Shown here one piece after another: positions 7,934-18,475 of a stretch of DNA of 64,000 bases (the first letter of the stretch is position 1; the number at the start of each line of letters is the position of its first letter). Source of the DNA: Aliagarivorans marinus DSM 23064 (GTDB taxonomy: Bacteria; Pseudomonadota; Gammaproteobacteria; Enterobacterales; Celerinatantimonadaceae); contig NZ_KE386909.1 in the NCBI RefSeq assembly GCF_000429485.1, positions 260,371 through 324,370 on the forward strand, given 5' to 3'. Both the position numbers and the translations under genes were made by a program. The notes under the pieces are model-generated. The model did no database searches. It saw nothing but the letters and a program-made list of their open reading frames with translations, and was not told the DNA's origin.

Positions 7934-8908
7934 TTACTTTACTTCAACACCTTTGGCTTGCAGATCGGCATGGTAGCTCGAGCGCACCAGTGGGCCACAG
8001 GCGGCATGGCTAAAGCCCAGGGCTTCGGCCTGCTCTTTGAGTTGGTCGAACTCTTCGGGCGGCACATAACGGTCGACTGCTAGGTGGTGACGGCTTGGCT
8101 GTAGATACTGACCAAGGGTTAGCATGGTCACACGGTGCTCGCGCAGGTCGTGCAGCACTTCAACGATATCTTCGTTAGTTTCGCCCAAGCCCATCATCAG
8201 GCCTGACTTGGTCGGCACATCTGGGTGCATCTCTTTAAAGCGCTCCAGCAGCTTGAGTGACCACTTGTAGTCGGCACCGGGGCGCACTTGCTTGTAGAAG
8301 TGCGGGGCGGTCTCTAGGTTGTGGTTGAACACATCTGGTGGGCAGTCGATAAAGGCTTCCAGCGCACGCTCCATCCGGCCCTTAAAGTCAGGCACCAGGA
8401 TCTCAATCTGAATGCCCGGGCTGGCCGCGCGGATCTCACGGATACACTCGGCAAAGTGCGAGGCACCGCCATCGCGCAAGTCATCGCGGTCCACCGAGGT
8501 GATCACCACATAGCGCAGCTTCATATCGGCAATGGTGGCAGCCAGTTTCTTCGGCTCGTCGGGGTCCAGTGGTAGCGGTTTGCCATGGCCAACGTCACAG
8601 AAGGGGCAGCGGCGGGTGCAGATATCACCCATGATCATAAAGGTCGCGGTGCCGTGGTTAAAGCACTCTGCCAGGTTAGGGCAGGAGGCCTCTTCACACA
8701 CCGAGTGCAGCTTGTGCTTGCGCATTGCTGCTTTAATCTCGTTAATCCGGGTGTTGTCTGAAGGCAGTTTGATCTTCATCCAATCCGGCTTACGCAGCAT
8801 GGTCTCTTTTTCCGAGGGGATAACCTTGACGGGAATAAACGCCATTTTGTCGGCATCGCGGAGTTTGACTCCGGGCTCAAGGCGAGGTTTTTTCTTGGTT
8901 TCGGTCAT
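7934..8908 (-). CDS. lipA: Lipoyl synthase
   Basis: A 324-residue radical-SAM enzyme that inserts two sulfur atoms into protein-bound octanoyl groups to make lipoyl cofactors. Both iron-sulfur cysteine sets are visible: C71/C76/C82 (in [12 protein letters not shown]) for the auxiliary cluster, and C97/C101/C104 (CTRRCPFC) for the SAM cluster. It is the last gene of the leuS-to-lipA strand and overlaps lipB by 4 nt (ATGA), so the two are translationally coupled. The product acts on the octanoylated proteins made by LipB. Length matches E. coli LipA. Confidence 0.98.
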   Translation of the reverse strand: MTETKKKPRLEPGVKLRDADKMAFIPVKVIPSEKETMLRKPDWMKIKLPSDNTRINEIKAAMRKHKLHSVCEEASCPNLAECFNHGTATFMIMGDICTRRCPFCDVGHGKPLPLDPDEPKKLAATIADMKLRYVVITSVDRDDLRDGGASHFAECIREIRAASPGIQIEILVPDFKGRMERALEAFIDCPPDVFNHNLETAPHFYKQVRPGADYKWSLKLLERFKEMHPDVPTKSGLMMGLGETNEDIVEVLHDLREHRVTMLTLGQYLQPSRHHLAVDRYVPPEEFDQLKEQAEALGFSHAACGPLVRSSYHADLQAKGVEVK

Positions 8909-9546
8909 TGAAATCCTCTCTGTTCAGTTACGTCACTGTAGTTGAGTTGCTTGGCAAACTGCGCGGCAACTCGCTGGGCGGCTTCTTCTACCGAAGTGGG
9001 GCCACCGAGCACACTGGTTTGTGTCATGACCAACCCGGCGTAGCCGCAGGGGTTGATCAGCAAAAACGGGTTTAAATCCATGGCGACATTCAGCGCCAGT
9101 CCATGGAAGGAGCGACCCTTGCGGATCTTCAGACCTAGCGATGCGATCTTCTGCCCATCCACGTAGACGCCGGGGGCGTCTTTCTTGGCGGCGGTCTTGA
9201 TGCCGTAGTCGCCAAGCACCGCAATTAAGCAGTTCTCGATATGGCTGACCAGCTCGCGTACGCCAATGTTGGCGCGCTTCAGGTCTATCAGGGTGTAGAC
9301 CACCAGTTGGCCGGGGCCGTGGTAGGTGACTTGGCCGCCCCGTTCGGTCTGAACCACCGGAATATCGCTGCTTTGTAGCAGGTGTTCCGGCTTGCCCGCT
9401 TGGCCTTGGGTGAACACCGGTGGGTGCTCGACCACCCAAAGCTCGTCGGGGCTGTGATCGTCGCGCTGCTCTGTGTAATCCTTCATTGCTGCCTGAGTGG
9501 GCAGATACGCCTGTAAGCCGAGATGGCGGACGATCAGTGGTGCCAT
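8905..9546 (-). CDS. lipB: Octanoyl-[ACP]:protein N-octanoyltransferase
   Basis: A 213-residue cytosolic enzyme that moves octanoate from acyl carrier protein to lipoyl domains, the step before LipA. The family segments are present: [16 protein letters not shown] near 69-84, [14 protein letters not shown] with the presumed catalytic Lys133, and [11 protein letters not shown] with the catalytic Cys167. Its stop overlaps the lipA start. It follows ybeD after a single base, an arrangement typical of gammaproteobacteria. Confidence 0.97.
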   Translation of the reverse strand: MAPLIVRHLGLQAYLPTQAAMKDYTEQRDDHSPDELWVVEHPPVFTQGQAGKPEHLLQSSDIPVVQTERGGQVTYHGPGQLVVYTLIDLKRANIGVRELVSHIENCLIAVLGDYGIKTAAKKDAPGVYVDGQKIASLGLKIRKGRSFHGLALNVAMDLNPFLLINPCGYAGLVMTQTSVLGGPTSVEEAAQRVAAQFAKQLNYSDVTEQRGFQ

Positions 9547-9547
9547 C

Positions 9548-9811
9548 TTAGAGTACGTGCCTCACGTCTTCGATGGCGCCAACCTCGCGGTAGAGGCTTT
9601 CTACCTGCTCTGCGTTGGTAACCCGTACTGACAGGGTCAGCGATACGTAGTTACCTTTGCTGCTAGGTTTGCTTTTCGGTGAGTAATCACCAGGAGCCAG
9701 TCGCTGAATCACTTCCAGAACCTGTTGCTCAAGGGTGTCGTTGTTGACGCCCATGATCTTTAGCGTGAAGTCACAAGGGAACTCCATCAGCTCATCAAAC
9801 TTATGTTGCAT
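9548..9811 (-). CDS. ybeD: UPF0250/DUF493 protein YbeD
   Basis: An 87-residue protein with the family's start ([18 protein letters not shown]) and small ACT-like fold pattern. It matches E. coli YbeD in length and in its place between dacA and lipB. A regulatory role next to lipoate synthesis has often been guessed from this conserved position; nothing in the sequence proves it. Terminator-like sequence at 9855-9881 separates it from dacA, so it may start its own transcript with lipB-lipA. Confidence 0.95.
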   Translation of the reverse strand: MQHKFDELMEFPCDFTLKIMGVNNDTLEQQVLEVIQRLAPGDYSPKSKPSSKGNYVSLTLSVRVTNAEQVESLYREVGAIEDVRHVL

Positions 9812-9854
9812 AGTCGATCCTAGTAAGACGCAGTGATTGCGTCGGGATGTAACA

Positions 9855-9881
9855 AAAAACGCGTTATTTTAACGCGTTTTT
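9855..9881. terminator. Terminator between dacA and ybeD
   Basis: AAAAACGCGTT (9855-9865) pairs with AACGCGTTTTT (9871-9881). It has T runs in both directions. On the minus strand it would end the rod/wall operon after dacA. Confidence 0.9.
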
Positions 9882-9941
9882 CGCAATTATTCTAAAACTA
9901 AGCGTTGCTATCTCACCGTTTGATAATAGCAATATCTGCTA

Positions 9942-11117
9942 TTAACCAAACAAGTTGGCGAAGAACATCTTGATGTAGTCCATCAGGCGAGAGAATATGC
10001 CGCCTTGCTCCACTTCGTTCAAGGTGATCAGCGGATATTCAGCGATATCTTCATCGCCTAGCTGGATAAACACCTTACCCACGGTGCTGCCTTGGGCCAG
10101 CGGTGCTTTTAGCTCTTCGGTCAGCTCAAACGAGGCTTTTAGGTTCTCGGCCTGACCACGCGGAATGGTCACCGCAACATCTTCGCCCAAGCCCAGCGTG
10201 ACCTGTTCTTGATCGCCCATCCAGATGCGCTGTTGAGCCAGGCTGTCGCCAGCGCTGTATGGCTTAACGGTTTCAAAGAAGCGGAAGCCCCAGTTAAACA
10301 GCTTCTTGCTCTCTGCGGCGCGGGCGTTTGGCGAGGCGGCACCCAATACGATGGAGATCAAGCGCATCTCATCTTGGGTGGCAGACGACACCAAGTTGTA
10401 GCCGGCGTTGCTGGTGTGGCCGGTCTTCATGCCATCCACGTTCAGGCTTTGGTCCCACAGCAGCGAGTTACGGTTGTGCTGGGTGATGCCATTAAAGGTG
10501 AACGACTTCTCGCTGTATACCGCGTACTGCTCTGGCAGGTTGCCGATCATCGCCTTGGCTAGGATCGCCAAGTCTTCTGCAGTGGTGTATTGGTCGTCGT
10601 CATCCAAGCCGTGGCTGTTGGCAAAACGAGTATTCGCCATGCCTAGGTGCTCGGCCCACGAGTTCATCAAGGAGGTGAAGGCATCTTCGCTACCGGCGAT
10701 GTGCTCGGCCATGGCCACACAGGCGTCGTTGCCCGATTGCACCATGATGCCGCGGTTTAGATCAGACACTTTGACCTGTTTGCCCACCTCGATAAACATC
10801 TTGGAAGAATCTGGGAAGTTACGCGACCAAGCGTTCTTGGAGATAGTCACGGTATCGTCCAGACCGAGGTTACCTGATTTGACTTCATGGCCGATGATGT
10901 AGCTGGTCATGATCTTGGTCAGGCTGGCTGGGGCCAGGCGGTCTTGTTCGTTTTGCGCTGCCAATACACGACCCGAGTCGAAGTCGATAAGATAATAGGC
11001 TTTGGCAGAGATCAGCGGTGCATTGGGGATTACTTGAGGTGTCGGTGCTGCAACGCTGGAAACACTAATGATTAGTGCAGAAGCGCCGATAACCCGTTTA
11101 AGAAAACTTTTGTTCAT
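9942..11117 (-). CDS. dacA: D-alanyl-D-alanine carboxypeptidase (PBP5/6 type)
   Basis: A 391-residue penicillin-binding protein that removes the terminal D-Ala from peptidoglycan pentapeptides in the periplasm. It has a signal peptide (about residues 1-23, ending SVAA). The three active-site motifs are S65-L-T-K68, S128-G-N130 and K231-T-G233. A C-terminal beta domain is followed by a final amphipathic segment, LMDYIKMFFANLFG, that would anchor it to the membrane face, as in E. coli PBP5. It sits downstream of rlpA with a 73-nt gap. A terminator follows. Confidence 0.97.
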   Translation of the reverse strand: MNKSFLKRVIGASALIISVSSVAAPTPQVIPNAPLISAKAYYLIDFDSGRVLAAQNEQDRLAPASLTKIMTSYIIGHEVKSGNLGLDDTVTISKNAWSRNFPDSSKMFIEVGKQVKVSDLNRGIMVQSGNDACVAMAEHIAGSEDAFTSLMNSWAEHLGMANTRFANSHGLDDDDQYTTAEDLAILAKAMIGNLPEQYAVYSEKSFTFNGITQHNRNSLLWDQSLNVDGMKTGHTSNAGYNLVSSATQDEMRLISIVLGAASPNARAAESKKLFNWGFRFFETVKPYSAGDSLAQQRIWMGDQEQVTLGLGEDVAVTIPRGQAENLKASFELTEELKAPLAQGSTVGKVFIQLGDEDIAEYPLITLNEVEQGGIFSRLMDYIKMFFANLFG

Positions 11118-11190
11118 TGTTCGCTCTTTGGCTGTTAAACGTGAACTTAAACTCCCGATCCAAAAACCTCACGGTTTCGTCGAAAGCAAA

Positions 11191-11988
11191 CTAATTCAGA
11201 TCCTGCTGGACGATGAAGGCCTGCCCGTATTCTCCCTGATGCATCAGAGCAAGGTCTTGTTCAGCCTGTCGACGGCTGTTATAGGGGCCCAGGCGCAGCT
11301 TCTGCCAGCCATTTTGTTCGATTATTTCGCTGGTTAAGCCCAGCTGTTCTAGTTGCAATTGGTGAGCCAGCAGGCTGTCCTGCTGGCGGCTTGCCATTAA
11401 CTGCACATAGTATTGATGTTGTTCGATAAAGGCTAGTGCGGCAGGGGAGTTATTCTGATCTGCACGCAGCAATTTGACCTCAACCCTGCCAACGCCGCTT
11501 TTCAGCATGTCGAGCTTGTGGGCCGCGGCATAACTCAGGTCGATAATCCGATCGCCATGGAAGGGGCCACGGTCATTCACCCGCACCACCACCGATTTGC
11601 CGTTGGCCAGATTAGTCACCTGCACATAGCTTGGCAGTGGCAGGTTCTTGTGGGCGGCCGAGAGCGAGTACATGTCGTAGATCTCACCGTTGGAGGTGAG
11701 ATGGCCATGGAACTTCTTGCCATACCATGAGGCCTCGCCTTGCTGCTGGTACTCCTCGATATCGCGCCATACCTGATAGCTTTTGCCGCGCACCTTGTAG
11801 TCGCGATTACCCTGCGCGCTCATCGGCTCGTCGCGCGGAGTCAGCGATTCGACATGTTGCAGATCGGGGATCTGGGTGGGCGCGGTGTCATTGCGCATCG
11901 AATAGCGAGAGGAGGAGCCGGAGCAGGCAGCGAGCAGGGCAGCAGTGGTGAGCACCGCTGCCCCTTGTAATAGGGTCTTAACTGTCAT
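11191..11988 (-). CDS. rlpA: Septal ring lytic transglycosylase / lipoprotein RlpA
   Basis: A 265-residue lipoprotein with lipobox LLAAC (Cys22). A double-psi beta-barrel domain spans about residues 80-165 (ASWYGKKFHGHLTSNGE through VVVRVNDRGPFHGDRIIDLS), and a SPOR peptidoglycan-binding domain spans about 185-265. Family members cleave or bind denuded glycan strands at the division site. The gene overlaps mltB by 11 nt and belongs to the rod-shape/wall operon. Confidence 0.95.
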   Translation of the reverse strand: MTVKTLLQGAAVLTTAALLAACSGSSSRYSMRNDTAPTQIPDLQHVESLTPRDEPMSAQGNRDYKVRGKSYQVWRDIEEYQQQGEASWYGKKFHGHLTSNGEIYDMYSLSAAHKNLPLPSYVQVTNLANGKSVVVRVNDRGPFHGDRIIDLSYAAAHKLDMLKSGVGRVEVKLLRADQNNSPAALAFIEQHQYYVQLMASRQQDSLLAHQLQLEQLGLTSEIIEQNGWQKLRLGPYNSRRQAEQDLALMHQGEYGQAFIVQQDLN

Positions 11989-12940
11989 TACGTGCTTGTT
12001 TTAATTGTTGGCTGAACTGGTGTACCGCCATGGCGTAGAGTGGGCTGCGATTATAGCGGGTAATCACATAGAAGTTATCCCTTACTAACCAGTATTCGGT
12101 GTGATCGGCTTGCTCGAGGCCAAGCAGCTTCACCTTGGCGTCATCCGGCAGCTCGCCCGCCTCAGCCACGCCAGCCTCTGCCAACTGTTGCGCTTGATGG
12201 GGCAGCTCCAGCCCCTTGCTTAGCCACGGCTCAGCTTGCTCATCGCTAAGTGACACGAGATGTACCACCGGCTCACCGTAGCGCCAGCGGTGCTGGCGGA
12301 AGTAGTTGGCGACACTGCCGATGGCATCGACCTTGTCATTGAGCATATCCACCTTGCCGGTATCGCTAAAATCGACGCCGTAGTGCAGGTAACTGGAAGG
12401 AATAAACTGGCCCAGCCCCATGGCACCGGCATAAGAGCCTTTCATGTAATCCAGCTCCCAGCCTTGCTGCTCAACCAGATTCAGGTAGTGAGCGAACTCC
12501 TTGCTGAAGAACTCGCTACGCTTGGGGTAGAAAAAGCCTAAGGTGTAGAGCGCATCCAGCACCTTGTAGCGACCGGTGTGGCGGCCATAGTAGGTTTCGA
12601 CACCGATGATCGCCACGATGATCTCAGCCGGTACCTGAAACTCCTGCTCGGCTTTCTCCAGCGTTTGCTGGTGCTCTTCCCAGAACGCCAGACCAGCCGC
12701 CAGCCGCTCTTCGGTCAGAAACAGGTTGCGGTACTGATGCCAGGGGCGCGACTCCCACGGGCGGGTGATGGCATCGATAATGCTCTGCTGGTAGGTGGCT
12801 TGTTCGGTGGCCTGTTGCAGGGTAGCGATGTCGATAGCAAACTCCTCACTGAGCTGCTCGAGGCGTTGCAGCCCTTGGTCATCGAGAGGCTTGGCGTGCG
12901 CGACGCCGACAAAAAACACCAAAGCAAGCAAATACCGCAT
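11978..12940 (-). CDS. mltB: Membrane-bound/periplasmic lytic murein transglycosylase B
   Basis: A 320-residue glycan-strand cleaving enzyme of the MltB family. It begins with an N-terminal signal sequence (MRYLLALVFFVGVAHA) that lacks a clear lipobox, so the protein may be periplasmic rather than lipidated. The catalytic glutamate is probably E115 in AIIGVETYYGR. Other family stretches include YMKGSYAGAMGLGQFIPSSY. Its placement between rodA and rlpA is common in marine gammaproteobacteria and differs from E. coli. Confidence 0.94.
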   Translation of the reverse strand: MRYLLALVFFVGVAHAKPLDDQGLQRLEQLSEEFAIDIATLQQATEQATYQQSIIDAITRPWESRPWHQYRNLFLTEERLAAGLAFWEEHQQTLEKAEQEFQVPAEIIVAIIGVETYYGRHTGRYKVLDALYTLGFFYPKRSEFFSKEFAHYLNLVEQQGWELDYMKGSYAGAMGLGQFIPSSYLHYGVDFSDTGKVDMLNDKVDAIGSVANYFRQHRWRYGEPVVHLVSLSDEQAEPWLSKGLELPHQAQQLAEAGVAEAGELPDDAKVKLLGLEQADHTEYWLVRDNFYVITRYNRSPLYAMAVHQFSQQLKQARNDS

Positions 12941-12948
12941 AATCTTCC

Positions 12949-14055
12949 TTATTGGGCGTAGAGCCGTTTGTGAGTATGAACTGACATGAGAATGCCAAAT
13001 CCTGCCATCAGTGTCACGATAGAAGTGCCGCCATAGGAGATTAATGGCAGCGGAACCCCTACCACCGGTAGCAGGCCACTCACCATGCCCACGTTAACAA
13101 ACACGTACACGAAGAAAGTCAGGGTGATACAACCGGCCAGCAGGCGACCAAAGGCTGTTTGCGCTTGAGCCGCGATAAACATGCCGCGCCCGGTGACATA
13201 CAGGTACAGGCAGAACATCGCTGCAACCCCGATAAAGCCGAACTCTTCAGCCAGTACTGCAAAGATAAAGTCGGTGTGTCGCTCGGGCAGGAAGTCGAGC
13301 TGCGACTGGGTGCCATGCAGCCAGCCCTTGCCGCCGAAGCCGCCGGAGCCGATGGCAATCTTCGACTGGATAATATGGTAGCCAGCCCCAAGCGGATCGC
13401 TTTCGGGATTAAGCAGGGTCAGTACCCGCTGGCGCTGGTAATCGCGCATCAGGAAGAACCACAGAATGGGCACAAAGCCTGAGACTAACGCTGCTGCCAG
13501 CCCCACAAGCTTCCAGCTCATGCCCGCCAGAAACAGGGCGAAAATCCCAGAGCAAGCAACCAGTAGACAGGTGCCTAAGTCGGGCTGTTTGGCGATCAGC
13601 AGCGCCGGGGCCATGGCGATCATCACGCCAATGGCCACGTACTTAAAGCGCGGCGGTAGTGGTTGGGCACTGATATAACGGGCGACCATCAACGGGACGG
13701 CCAGTTTCATGATCTCCGAGGGCTGGAAGGTCACAAAGCCCAGGTTCAGCCAACGCTGCGCGCCTTTACCAACTTCTCCCATCACCAATACCGCAACCAG
13801 CAAGGCCAGGCCTACGCCATAGGCCAGTGGTGCCCAGCGCTGGTACACATCAGGTGGGATCTGCGCCAGCACCAGCATGGCGAAAAAGGCCACGCCAAAG
13901 CGGATCAGCTGTCGTTGTACCATGGCCATGCTCTCGCCACTGGCGCTGTAGAGCACCACTAGGCTCAGGCCCATTAGTGCCAGCAGCCCAAGTAGCAGCG
14001 GCCAATCGATGTGGAAGCGCCACCATAATGACTGTTGTTGTTGTTTGTAATTCAT
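12949..14055 (-). CDS. rodA: Rod-shape peptidoglycan glycosyltransferase RodA
   Basis: A 368-residue polytopic SEDS protein, about 10 membrane helices, that polymerises glycan strands during elongation with PBP2 as partner. Family stretches include [32 protein letters not shown] and the C-terminal [18 protein letters not shown]. It lies two bases after mrdA, consistent with coupled synthesis of the RodA-PBP2 complex. Confidence 0.97.
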   Translation of the reverse strand: MNYKQQQQSLWWRFHIDWPLLLGLLALMGLSLVVLYSASGESMAMVQRQLIRFGVAFFAMLVLAQIPPDVYQRWAPLAYGVGLALLVAVLVMGEVGKGAQRWLNLGFVTFQPSEIMKLAVPLMVARYISAQPLPPRFKYVAIGVMIAMAPALLIAKQPDLGTCLLVACSGIFALFLAGMSWKLVGLAAALVSGFVPILWFFLMRDYQRQRVLTLLNPESDPLGAGYHIIQSKIAIGSGGFGGKGWLHGTQSQLDFLPERHTDFIFAVLAEEFGFIGVAAMFCLYLYVTGRGMFIAAQAQTAFGRLLAGCITLTFFVYVFVNVGMVSGLLPVVGVPLPLISYGGTSIVTLMAGFGILMSVHTHKRLYAQ

Positions 14056-14057
14056 GG

Positions 14058-15944
14058 CTACTCCTCGCTAGCCCCCGCGCTTTGGCCGGCGTCTTCGCCA
14101 AGAAAATAGTAATCGAATAGCTCCCGGATCACCGGGGCTGAGTTGGAGCTACCACCACCGGCGTTCTCCAGTACCACGGTGGTGACCAGTTTTGGGTCAT
14201 CGTAGGGGGCATAGGCAACAAACATCGCGTTGTCGCGTAGTCGCTCGTCCAGACTGTCGGCATCGTACTCTTCATCTTCGCCCAGCGAGAATACCTGAGC
14301 GGTACCGGACTTACCGGCTACCACGTAAGGGGTGCCATCGAAGGCCTTCCAGGAGGTGCCGTTTTGCTTGTTGGTCACGCCCCACATACCTTTTAGCGCG
14401 ACATCCCAGTTAACCGGGTTGTTTAGCTCAATCGGTTCTTGGTCTGGCGGCGGCATCTTCTCGAAGTGCTCGCCGTCGTCCACAGCGCGCAGCAGCTTAG
14501 GTTGGGTGCGCTTACCGCGATTGACCAAGATATTGGTCGCTTGGGTGAGCTGCAGTGGGGTAGAGGTCCAATAGCCCTGACCGATGCCCACCGAGATGGT
14601 ATCGCCTTGCCACCATGGCTCTTTGTGGCGTTGGCGCTTCCACTCGCGGCTCGGCATGTTGGCCTTGCTCTCTTCGTGGATGTCGATGCCACTGTACTCG
14701 CCAAAGCCGAACTCACTCATGTACTGGTGGATGTTGTTAATGCCCGCCTCATAGGCCAGCTTGTAGTAATAGGTGTCGACACTTTGCTCGATGGCTTTGT
14801 AGACATCCACCCAGCCATGGCCCCAGCGTTTCCAATCGCGGAAGCGCCGTTCGGTGTTAGGGATCTGGAACCAGCCGGGATCCCAGATGCGCTCTTGGGG
14901 GGTGACCAAGCCCAGCTCCAGCCCCATCACCGCCAGTTGCGGCTTGATGGTTGATGCTGGCGGGTAGACACCTTGGGTGGCACGGTTGATCAGCGGGCGG
15001 TGCGGGGACTCTAGCAGGGCGGAGTAGTCCTTGCTGCTGATACCATTCACGAACAGGTTCGGATCGTAGCTAGGGCTGGATACCATCGCCAGCACACCGC
15101 TGTCGACTGGGTCGAGCACCACCGCTGAGCCGCGTCGGCCATCGAGTAGCTGTTTGGCCTTGAGCTGCAGGTTGATGTCGATGTTGAGGTGCAAATCTTT
15201 GCCCGGGATCGGCGGTACCACCTTCATGGTTCGCAGTACCCGCCCACGGTTGTTAACCTCCACCTCTTGGTAGCCCGCTTGACCGTGCAGAATGTCTTCG
15301 TAGTAGCGCTCAATGCCGAGTTTGCCGATATTACGGGTGGCCGCATAGTTGGCGCGGATCCCTTGCTCTTCAAGGCGCGCCACATCGCGGGTGTTGATCC
15401 GCGCAACATAGCCGAGCACATGGGTGAGGGCGGCGCCATAGGGGTAGTAGCGGCTTAGGCTGGCGTCGATACTGGCGCCGGGGAAGCGGTGCTGGTTAAC
15501 ACTAAACAGCGCTACTTGCTGCTCGTTGAGCTGGCTTTTCAGTGGTACCGGGTTAAAGCGGCGGATCTGCTTACGCTGGGTTTGGAAGCGTTCGATATCG
15601 TTGGGCGTAAGCTCGAGTAGCTCAGCCAAATCACTCAACAGCTGCTCGAGGTTGTCGGTGTTCTCGGGGATGATTTCCAGGGTGAAGTTGGGAATGTTCT
15701 CTGCCAGCAGCACCCCATTGCGGTCGTAGACCAGCCCGCGCGGAGGAGCGATGGGCACGACTCGAATGCGGTTATCGTTGGAGCGTGTGGCGTAGTTCTC
15801 GAACTGTTTAACCTGCAGGTAGTAGAGGTTTCCCAGCAGTATCGCCACAATCACCATCACAATGGTTAGCGATACCACAGAGCGGCGCATAAACAACGCC
15901 GCCTCTGCATGGTGATCCCTTAATGCAACCCTTTGCTTTGCCAT
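14058..15944 (-). CDS. mrdA: Penicillin-binding protein 2 (elongation transpeptidase)
   Basis: A 628-residue class B PBP with one N-terminal membrane helix (about 22-44), a dimerisation/pedestal domain and a transpeptidase domain. The nucleophile is S331 in [10 protein letters not shown], almost the same position as in E. coli PBP2. The SxN motif lies in [10 protein letters not shown] and the KTG-like motif in [11 protein letters not shown], where KSG replaces KTG as is usual for this enzyme. It cross-links wall made by RodA during cylindrical growth. It is preceded by rlmH and rsfS in the same transcript direction. Confidence 0.97.
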   Translation of the reverse strand: MAKQRVALRDHHAEAALFMRRSVVSLTIVMVIVAILLGNLYYLQVKQFENYATRSNDNRIRVVPIAPPRGLVYDRNGVLLAENIPNFTLEIIPENTDNLEQLLSDLAELLELTPNDIERFQTQRKQIRRFNPVPLKSQLNEQQVALFSVNQHRFPGASIDASLSRYYPYGAALTHVLGYVARINTRDVARLEEQGIRANYAATRNIGKLGIERYYEDILHGQAGYQEVEVNNRGRVLRTMKVVPPIPGKDLHLNIDINLQLKAKQLLDGRRGSAVVLDPVDSGVLAMVSSPSYDPNLFVNGISSKDYSALLESPHRPLINRATQGVYPPASTIKPQLAVMGLELGLVTPQERIWDPGWFQIPNTERRFRDWKRWGHGWVDVYKAIEQSVDTYYYKLAYEAGINNIHQYMSEFGFGEYSGIDIHEESKANMPSREWKRQRHKEPWWQGDTISVGIGQGYWTSTPLQLTQATNILVNRGKRTQPKLLRAVDDGEHFEKMPPPDQEPIELNNPVNWDVALKGMWGVTNKQNGTSWKAFDGTPYVVAGKSGTAQVFSLGEDEEYDADSLDERLRDNAMFVAYAPYDDPKLVTTVVLENAGGGSSNSAPVIRELFDYYFLGEDAGQSAGASEE

Positions 15945-15953
15945 GCTTCGTGC

Positions 15954-16424
15954 TTATTCTCGGTGATAGGGGTGGTTAGCGGTGATGCTCCAGGCCCGGT
16001 ATAGGCTCTCGGCCACGATAACCCGCACCAATGGGTGGGGCAGGGTCAGCGGCGACAGTGACCAGCGCTGCTCTGAGGCCTGAATACAAGAAGGAGCCAG
16101 TCCTTCCGGGCCGCCGATAAGCAGGCTGACATCGCGCCCGTCCATCTTCCAGCCATCTAGCTGCTTGGCCAGTTGCGGGGTGGTCCAGGGCTTACCGGTG
16201 ACTTCGAGGGTCACAATGCGGTTGCCTTTGGGGATGGCAGCCAGAGTGGCTTCGCCCTCTTTGTCGAGAATGCGCTTGATGTCGGCATTTTTACCGCGCT
16301 TACCGGCGGCAATCTCGACCAGCTCCAGGCTCATGTCCTTGGGGAAGCGGCGTGCATACTCCTGGTACCCTTGTTCCACCCAACCGGGCATCTTGGTACC
16401 GACGGCGAGTAACTGGATCTTCAT
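15954..16424 (-). CDS. rlmH: 23S rRNA pseudouridine-1915 N3-methyltransferase
   Basis: A 156-residue SPOUT-class methyltransferase. The SAM-binding knot region [13 protein letters not shown] and the C-terminal [18 protein letters not shown] are visible. It modifies the pseudouridine at position 1915 in helix 69 of 23S rRNA. The start overlaps the stop of rsfS by 4 nt, the usual rsfS-rlmH coupling. Length equals E. coli RlmH (155) plus one. Confidence 0.97.
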   Translation of the reverse strand: MKIQLLAVGTKMPGWVEQGYQEYARRFPKDMSLELVEIAAGKRGKNADIKRILDKEGEATLAAIPKGNRIVTLEVTGKPWTTPQLAKQLDGWKMDGRDVSLLIGGPEGLAPSCIQASEQRWSLSPLTLPHPLVRVIVAESLYRAWSITANHPYHRE

Positions 16425-16768
16425 CCGACTTTAGACTCAGCCACTGGCTCAGACCACAGTTTCTCCAATTGGTAGAAGTCTCGGGCATCATCCTGCATCA
16501 CGTGTACTACCACATCGCCCAGGTCAACCAACACCCATTGGGCTTCGTCGTCGCCTTCTACGCCGAGAACTTCAAGCTCTTCGTGCTTGGCTTGCTCGCG
16601 CAGGTTGTCAGCGATGGATTTCACGTGGCGCTTAGAGTTGCCACTGCAGATCACCATGGTATCGGTGACGGAGGAGAGTTCACTTACATCAAGGCGGATA
16701 ATATCCCGGCCTTTCATATCTTCAATTTTATCGACTACAAAGTCGATCAGTGTGCTGTTTTGCAACAA
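16421..16768 (-). CDS. rsfS: Ribosomal silencing factor RsfS
   Basis: A 115-residue protein of the YbeB/Iojap family that binds ribosomal protein uL14 and blocks subunit joining when nutrients are scarce. Conserved segments are [37 protein letters not shown] and the end [20 protein letters not shown]. It lies between nadD (67-nt gap) and rlmH (4-nt overlap), as in E. coli apart from the absent cobC. Confidence 0.96.
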   Translation of the reverse strand: MLQNSTLIDFVVDKIEDMKGRDIIRLDVSELSSVTDTMVICSGNSKRHVKSIADNLREQAKHEELEVLGVEGDDEAQWVLVDLGDVVVHVMQDDARDFYQLEKLWSEPVAESKVG

Positions 16769-16835
16769 AGCCTTCCTGTAACGCGGTTAATAATTGCGGT
16801 TCAATATTGATTGTAACATGGCCTGATTGACAAGG

Positions 16836-17477
16836 TTAAGCACTGCCCTGATACAAGCCCTGTTGTTGAATATAGTTGACGACCTCGGCGGAGAGGTAAT
16901 CGCTTGCCCATTGCCAGTTACCCGCCGCGCAAGCCTCGCGAAGTTCGGTGGAAGAGACCGGGTAAGGCGGTAGTTGGCAGAAATAGACCTTACCGGCTTC
17001 ACTGTCTCGCAGGCTGTCGGCTTGTTCCACCTTGCGTGGTGCCAGCCACTGCGCCAAAGGCTCAGGATAGTCTGGCTGATAGCCGGGACGCGCCATCACC
17101 AGTAAGTGGGCGTAATCGGTTAACTGCTGCCACTCACGCCAGCGGCGCAGCTGATTAAATGAGTCTTGGCCCATCACGAACACCAGGCTTTGCTGGGGCT
17201 GCTCGCGCCTAAGTTGGCGCAGCGTATCCACGGTGTAGGAGCTACCACCACGCTGCACCTCGCGCCAATCGAGGCTGAGGGCGGGGTAGGGGGCAAGGCT
17301 TAGCTCCAGCAGCGCGCGACGCGATTCGGGGCTGAGGCTTTGGCGCTGCTTAAGCGGCGAGAGGGCATTGGGAATAAAGCTCACGCTGCTGGCGTTTAGG
17401 TGCGCTAACAAGGCCAACGCGCTTTGAATATGTCCTTGGTGGATTGGGTCGAAGGAGCCGCCAAATATCAGCTGCAT
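16836..17477 (-). CDS. nadD: Nicotinate-nucleotide adenylyltransferase
   Basis: A 213-residue enzyme, the same length as E. coli NadD, that makes deamido-NAD from nicotinate mononucleotide and ATP. The nucleotidyltransferase motif GGSFDPIHQGH occupies residues 6-16. The C-terminal motif is SSTELREA (the ISSTxIR type). It starts 2 nt after the holA stop and is therefore probably co-translated. Confidence 0.97.
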   Translation of the reverse strand: MQLIFGGSFDPIHQGHIQSALALLAHLNASSVSFIPNALSPLKQRQSLSPESRRALLELSLAPYPALSLDWREVQRGGSSYTVDTLRQLRREQPQQSLVFVMGQDSFNQLRRWREWQQLTDYAHLLVMARPGYQPDYPEPLAQWLAPRKVEQADSLRDSEAGKVYFCQLPPYPVSSTELREACAAGNWQWASDYLSAEVVNYIQQQGLYQGSA

Positions 17478-17479
17478 AG

Positions 17480-18475
17480 TTATCTCGACATCAGGTTGAG
17501 TAGCAGGCGCTCCAGCTCCAGCCAGGCAAAGGCGCTGTCGAAGCTTTTGATCGCCTTGTCGACCTCGGCCACTTGCAGCCGCGCGCGGGTGAGCTTGGCG
17601 TCGCTGCAGCGCGGTAGGGCCTGATTAAACAGGTTTTGCCGCTTGGCCCAGATCCCATGTTTCTTGAACACCGCAGCTTGCTGCTGCGGGCCGCCTTGTT
17701 GTAGCGCTTGCAGCACCTTGAGGTCGCGCTCAATGGTCCAGTTGATCAGGGTTGGCTCATCGCCCTCGAGCCTTAGCTGCTCAAGGATTAACAGGCAGCG
17801 CTTGAGGTCGAAGGCCAACATGGCATCGGCCAGTTGGAAGGCGCTAAAGCGGTTGGCATGACTGAGGCAGCTTTCAAACTGCTCCACCGAAGGCTGCTGA
17901 TCGGGCCAGCGCAGGCGGACGATCTGAATCGCCTGATCCAGCGCCAGCAGGTTGCCCTCAAAGTAGTGGATAAGCAGGGAGACATGATCGGCGCTGTGGC
18001 TAAGCTGATAGCGCCGTAGCCGCTGGCTTACCCACTGCTGCAGATGACGCCCCTCGGGCGGGTAGATGGCTACCACCAGCCCTTGCTTTTCCAGCTGCTG
18101 ATACCACTTTTGCCGCTCCTGCGGCTTGCCTAACTTGGGCATGCTAAGCAACAGGCGAGTCTCCTCGCTGACCATGGGCAGCAAGGCCTCCAGTTGTTGC
18201 TGTTGGGCTTTGTCGGGCAATTTGTCGAAGTGCAGCTCGACCAGTTGGCTTTGGCTAAATAATGATAAGGCCTGAAAGCAGTCGTTTACCTCGGCCCAGC
18301 TTAGCTCGTTGTCCACCGCAAAGCGGCGGCGCTCTTCAATGCATTGTTTTTGCTGCAGCTGCTGGCGGATCCAGTCGGTGGATTCTTGCTTGATGAGGGG
18401 CTCATCGCCCCACAGCAGAAAGCAGTTGATGCCTTCTACCGCCTGGCCGCTTAGGCGCTCAGGATAGATCTTCAT
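17480..18475 (-). CDS. holA: DNA polymerase III subunit delta
   Basis: A 331-residue clamp-loader subunit that opens the beta sliding clamp. The N-terminus (YPERLSGQAVEGINCFLLWG) and central SMPKLGKPQERQKWYQQLE fit the family, and its place between lptE and nadD is the conserved one. Its start overlaps lptE's stop by 4 nt. The protein is Gln- and Leu-rich, as is common for delta subunits of this group. Confidence 0.95.
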   Translation of the reverse strand: MKIYPERLSGQAVEGINCFLLWGDEPLIKQESTDWIRQQLQQKQCIEERRRFAVDNELSWAEVNDCFQALSLFSQSQLVELHFDKLPDKAQQQQLEALLPMVSEETRLLLSMPKLGKPQERQKWYQQLEKQGLVVAIYPPEGRHLQQWVSQRLRRYQLSHSADHVSLLIHYFEGNLLALDQAIQIVRLRWPDQQPSVEQFESCLSHANRFSAFQLADAMLAFDLKRCLLILEQLRLEGDEPTLINWTIERDLKVLQALQQGGPQQQAAVFKKHGIWAKRQNLFNQALPRCSDAKLTRARLQVAEVDKAIKSFDSAFAWLELERLLLNLMSR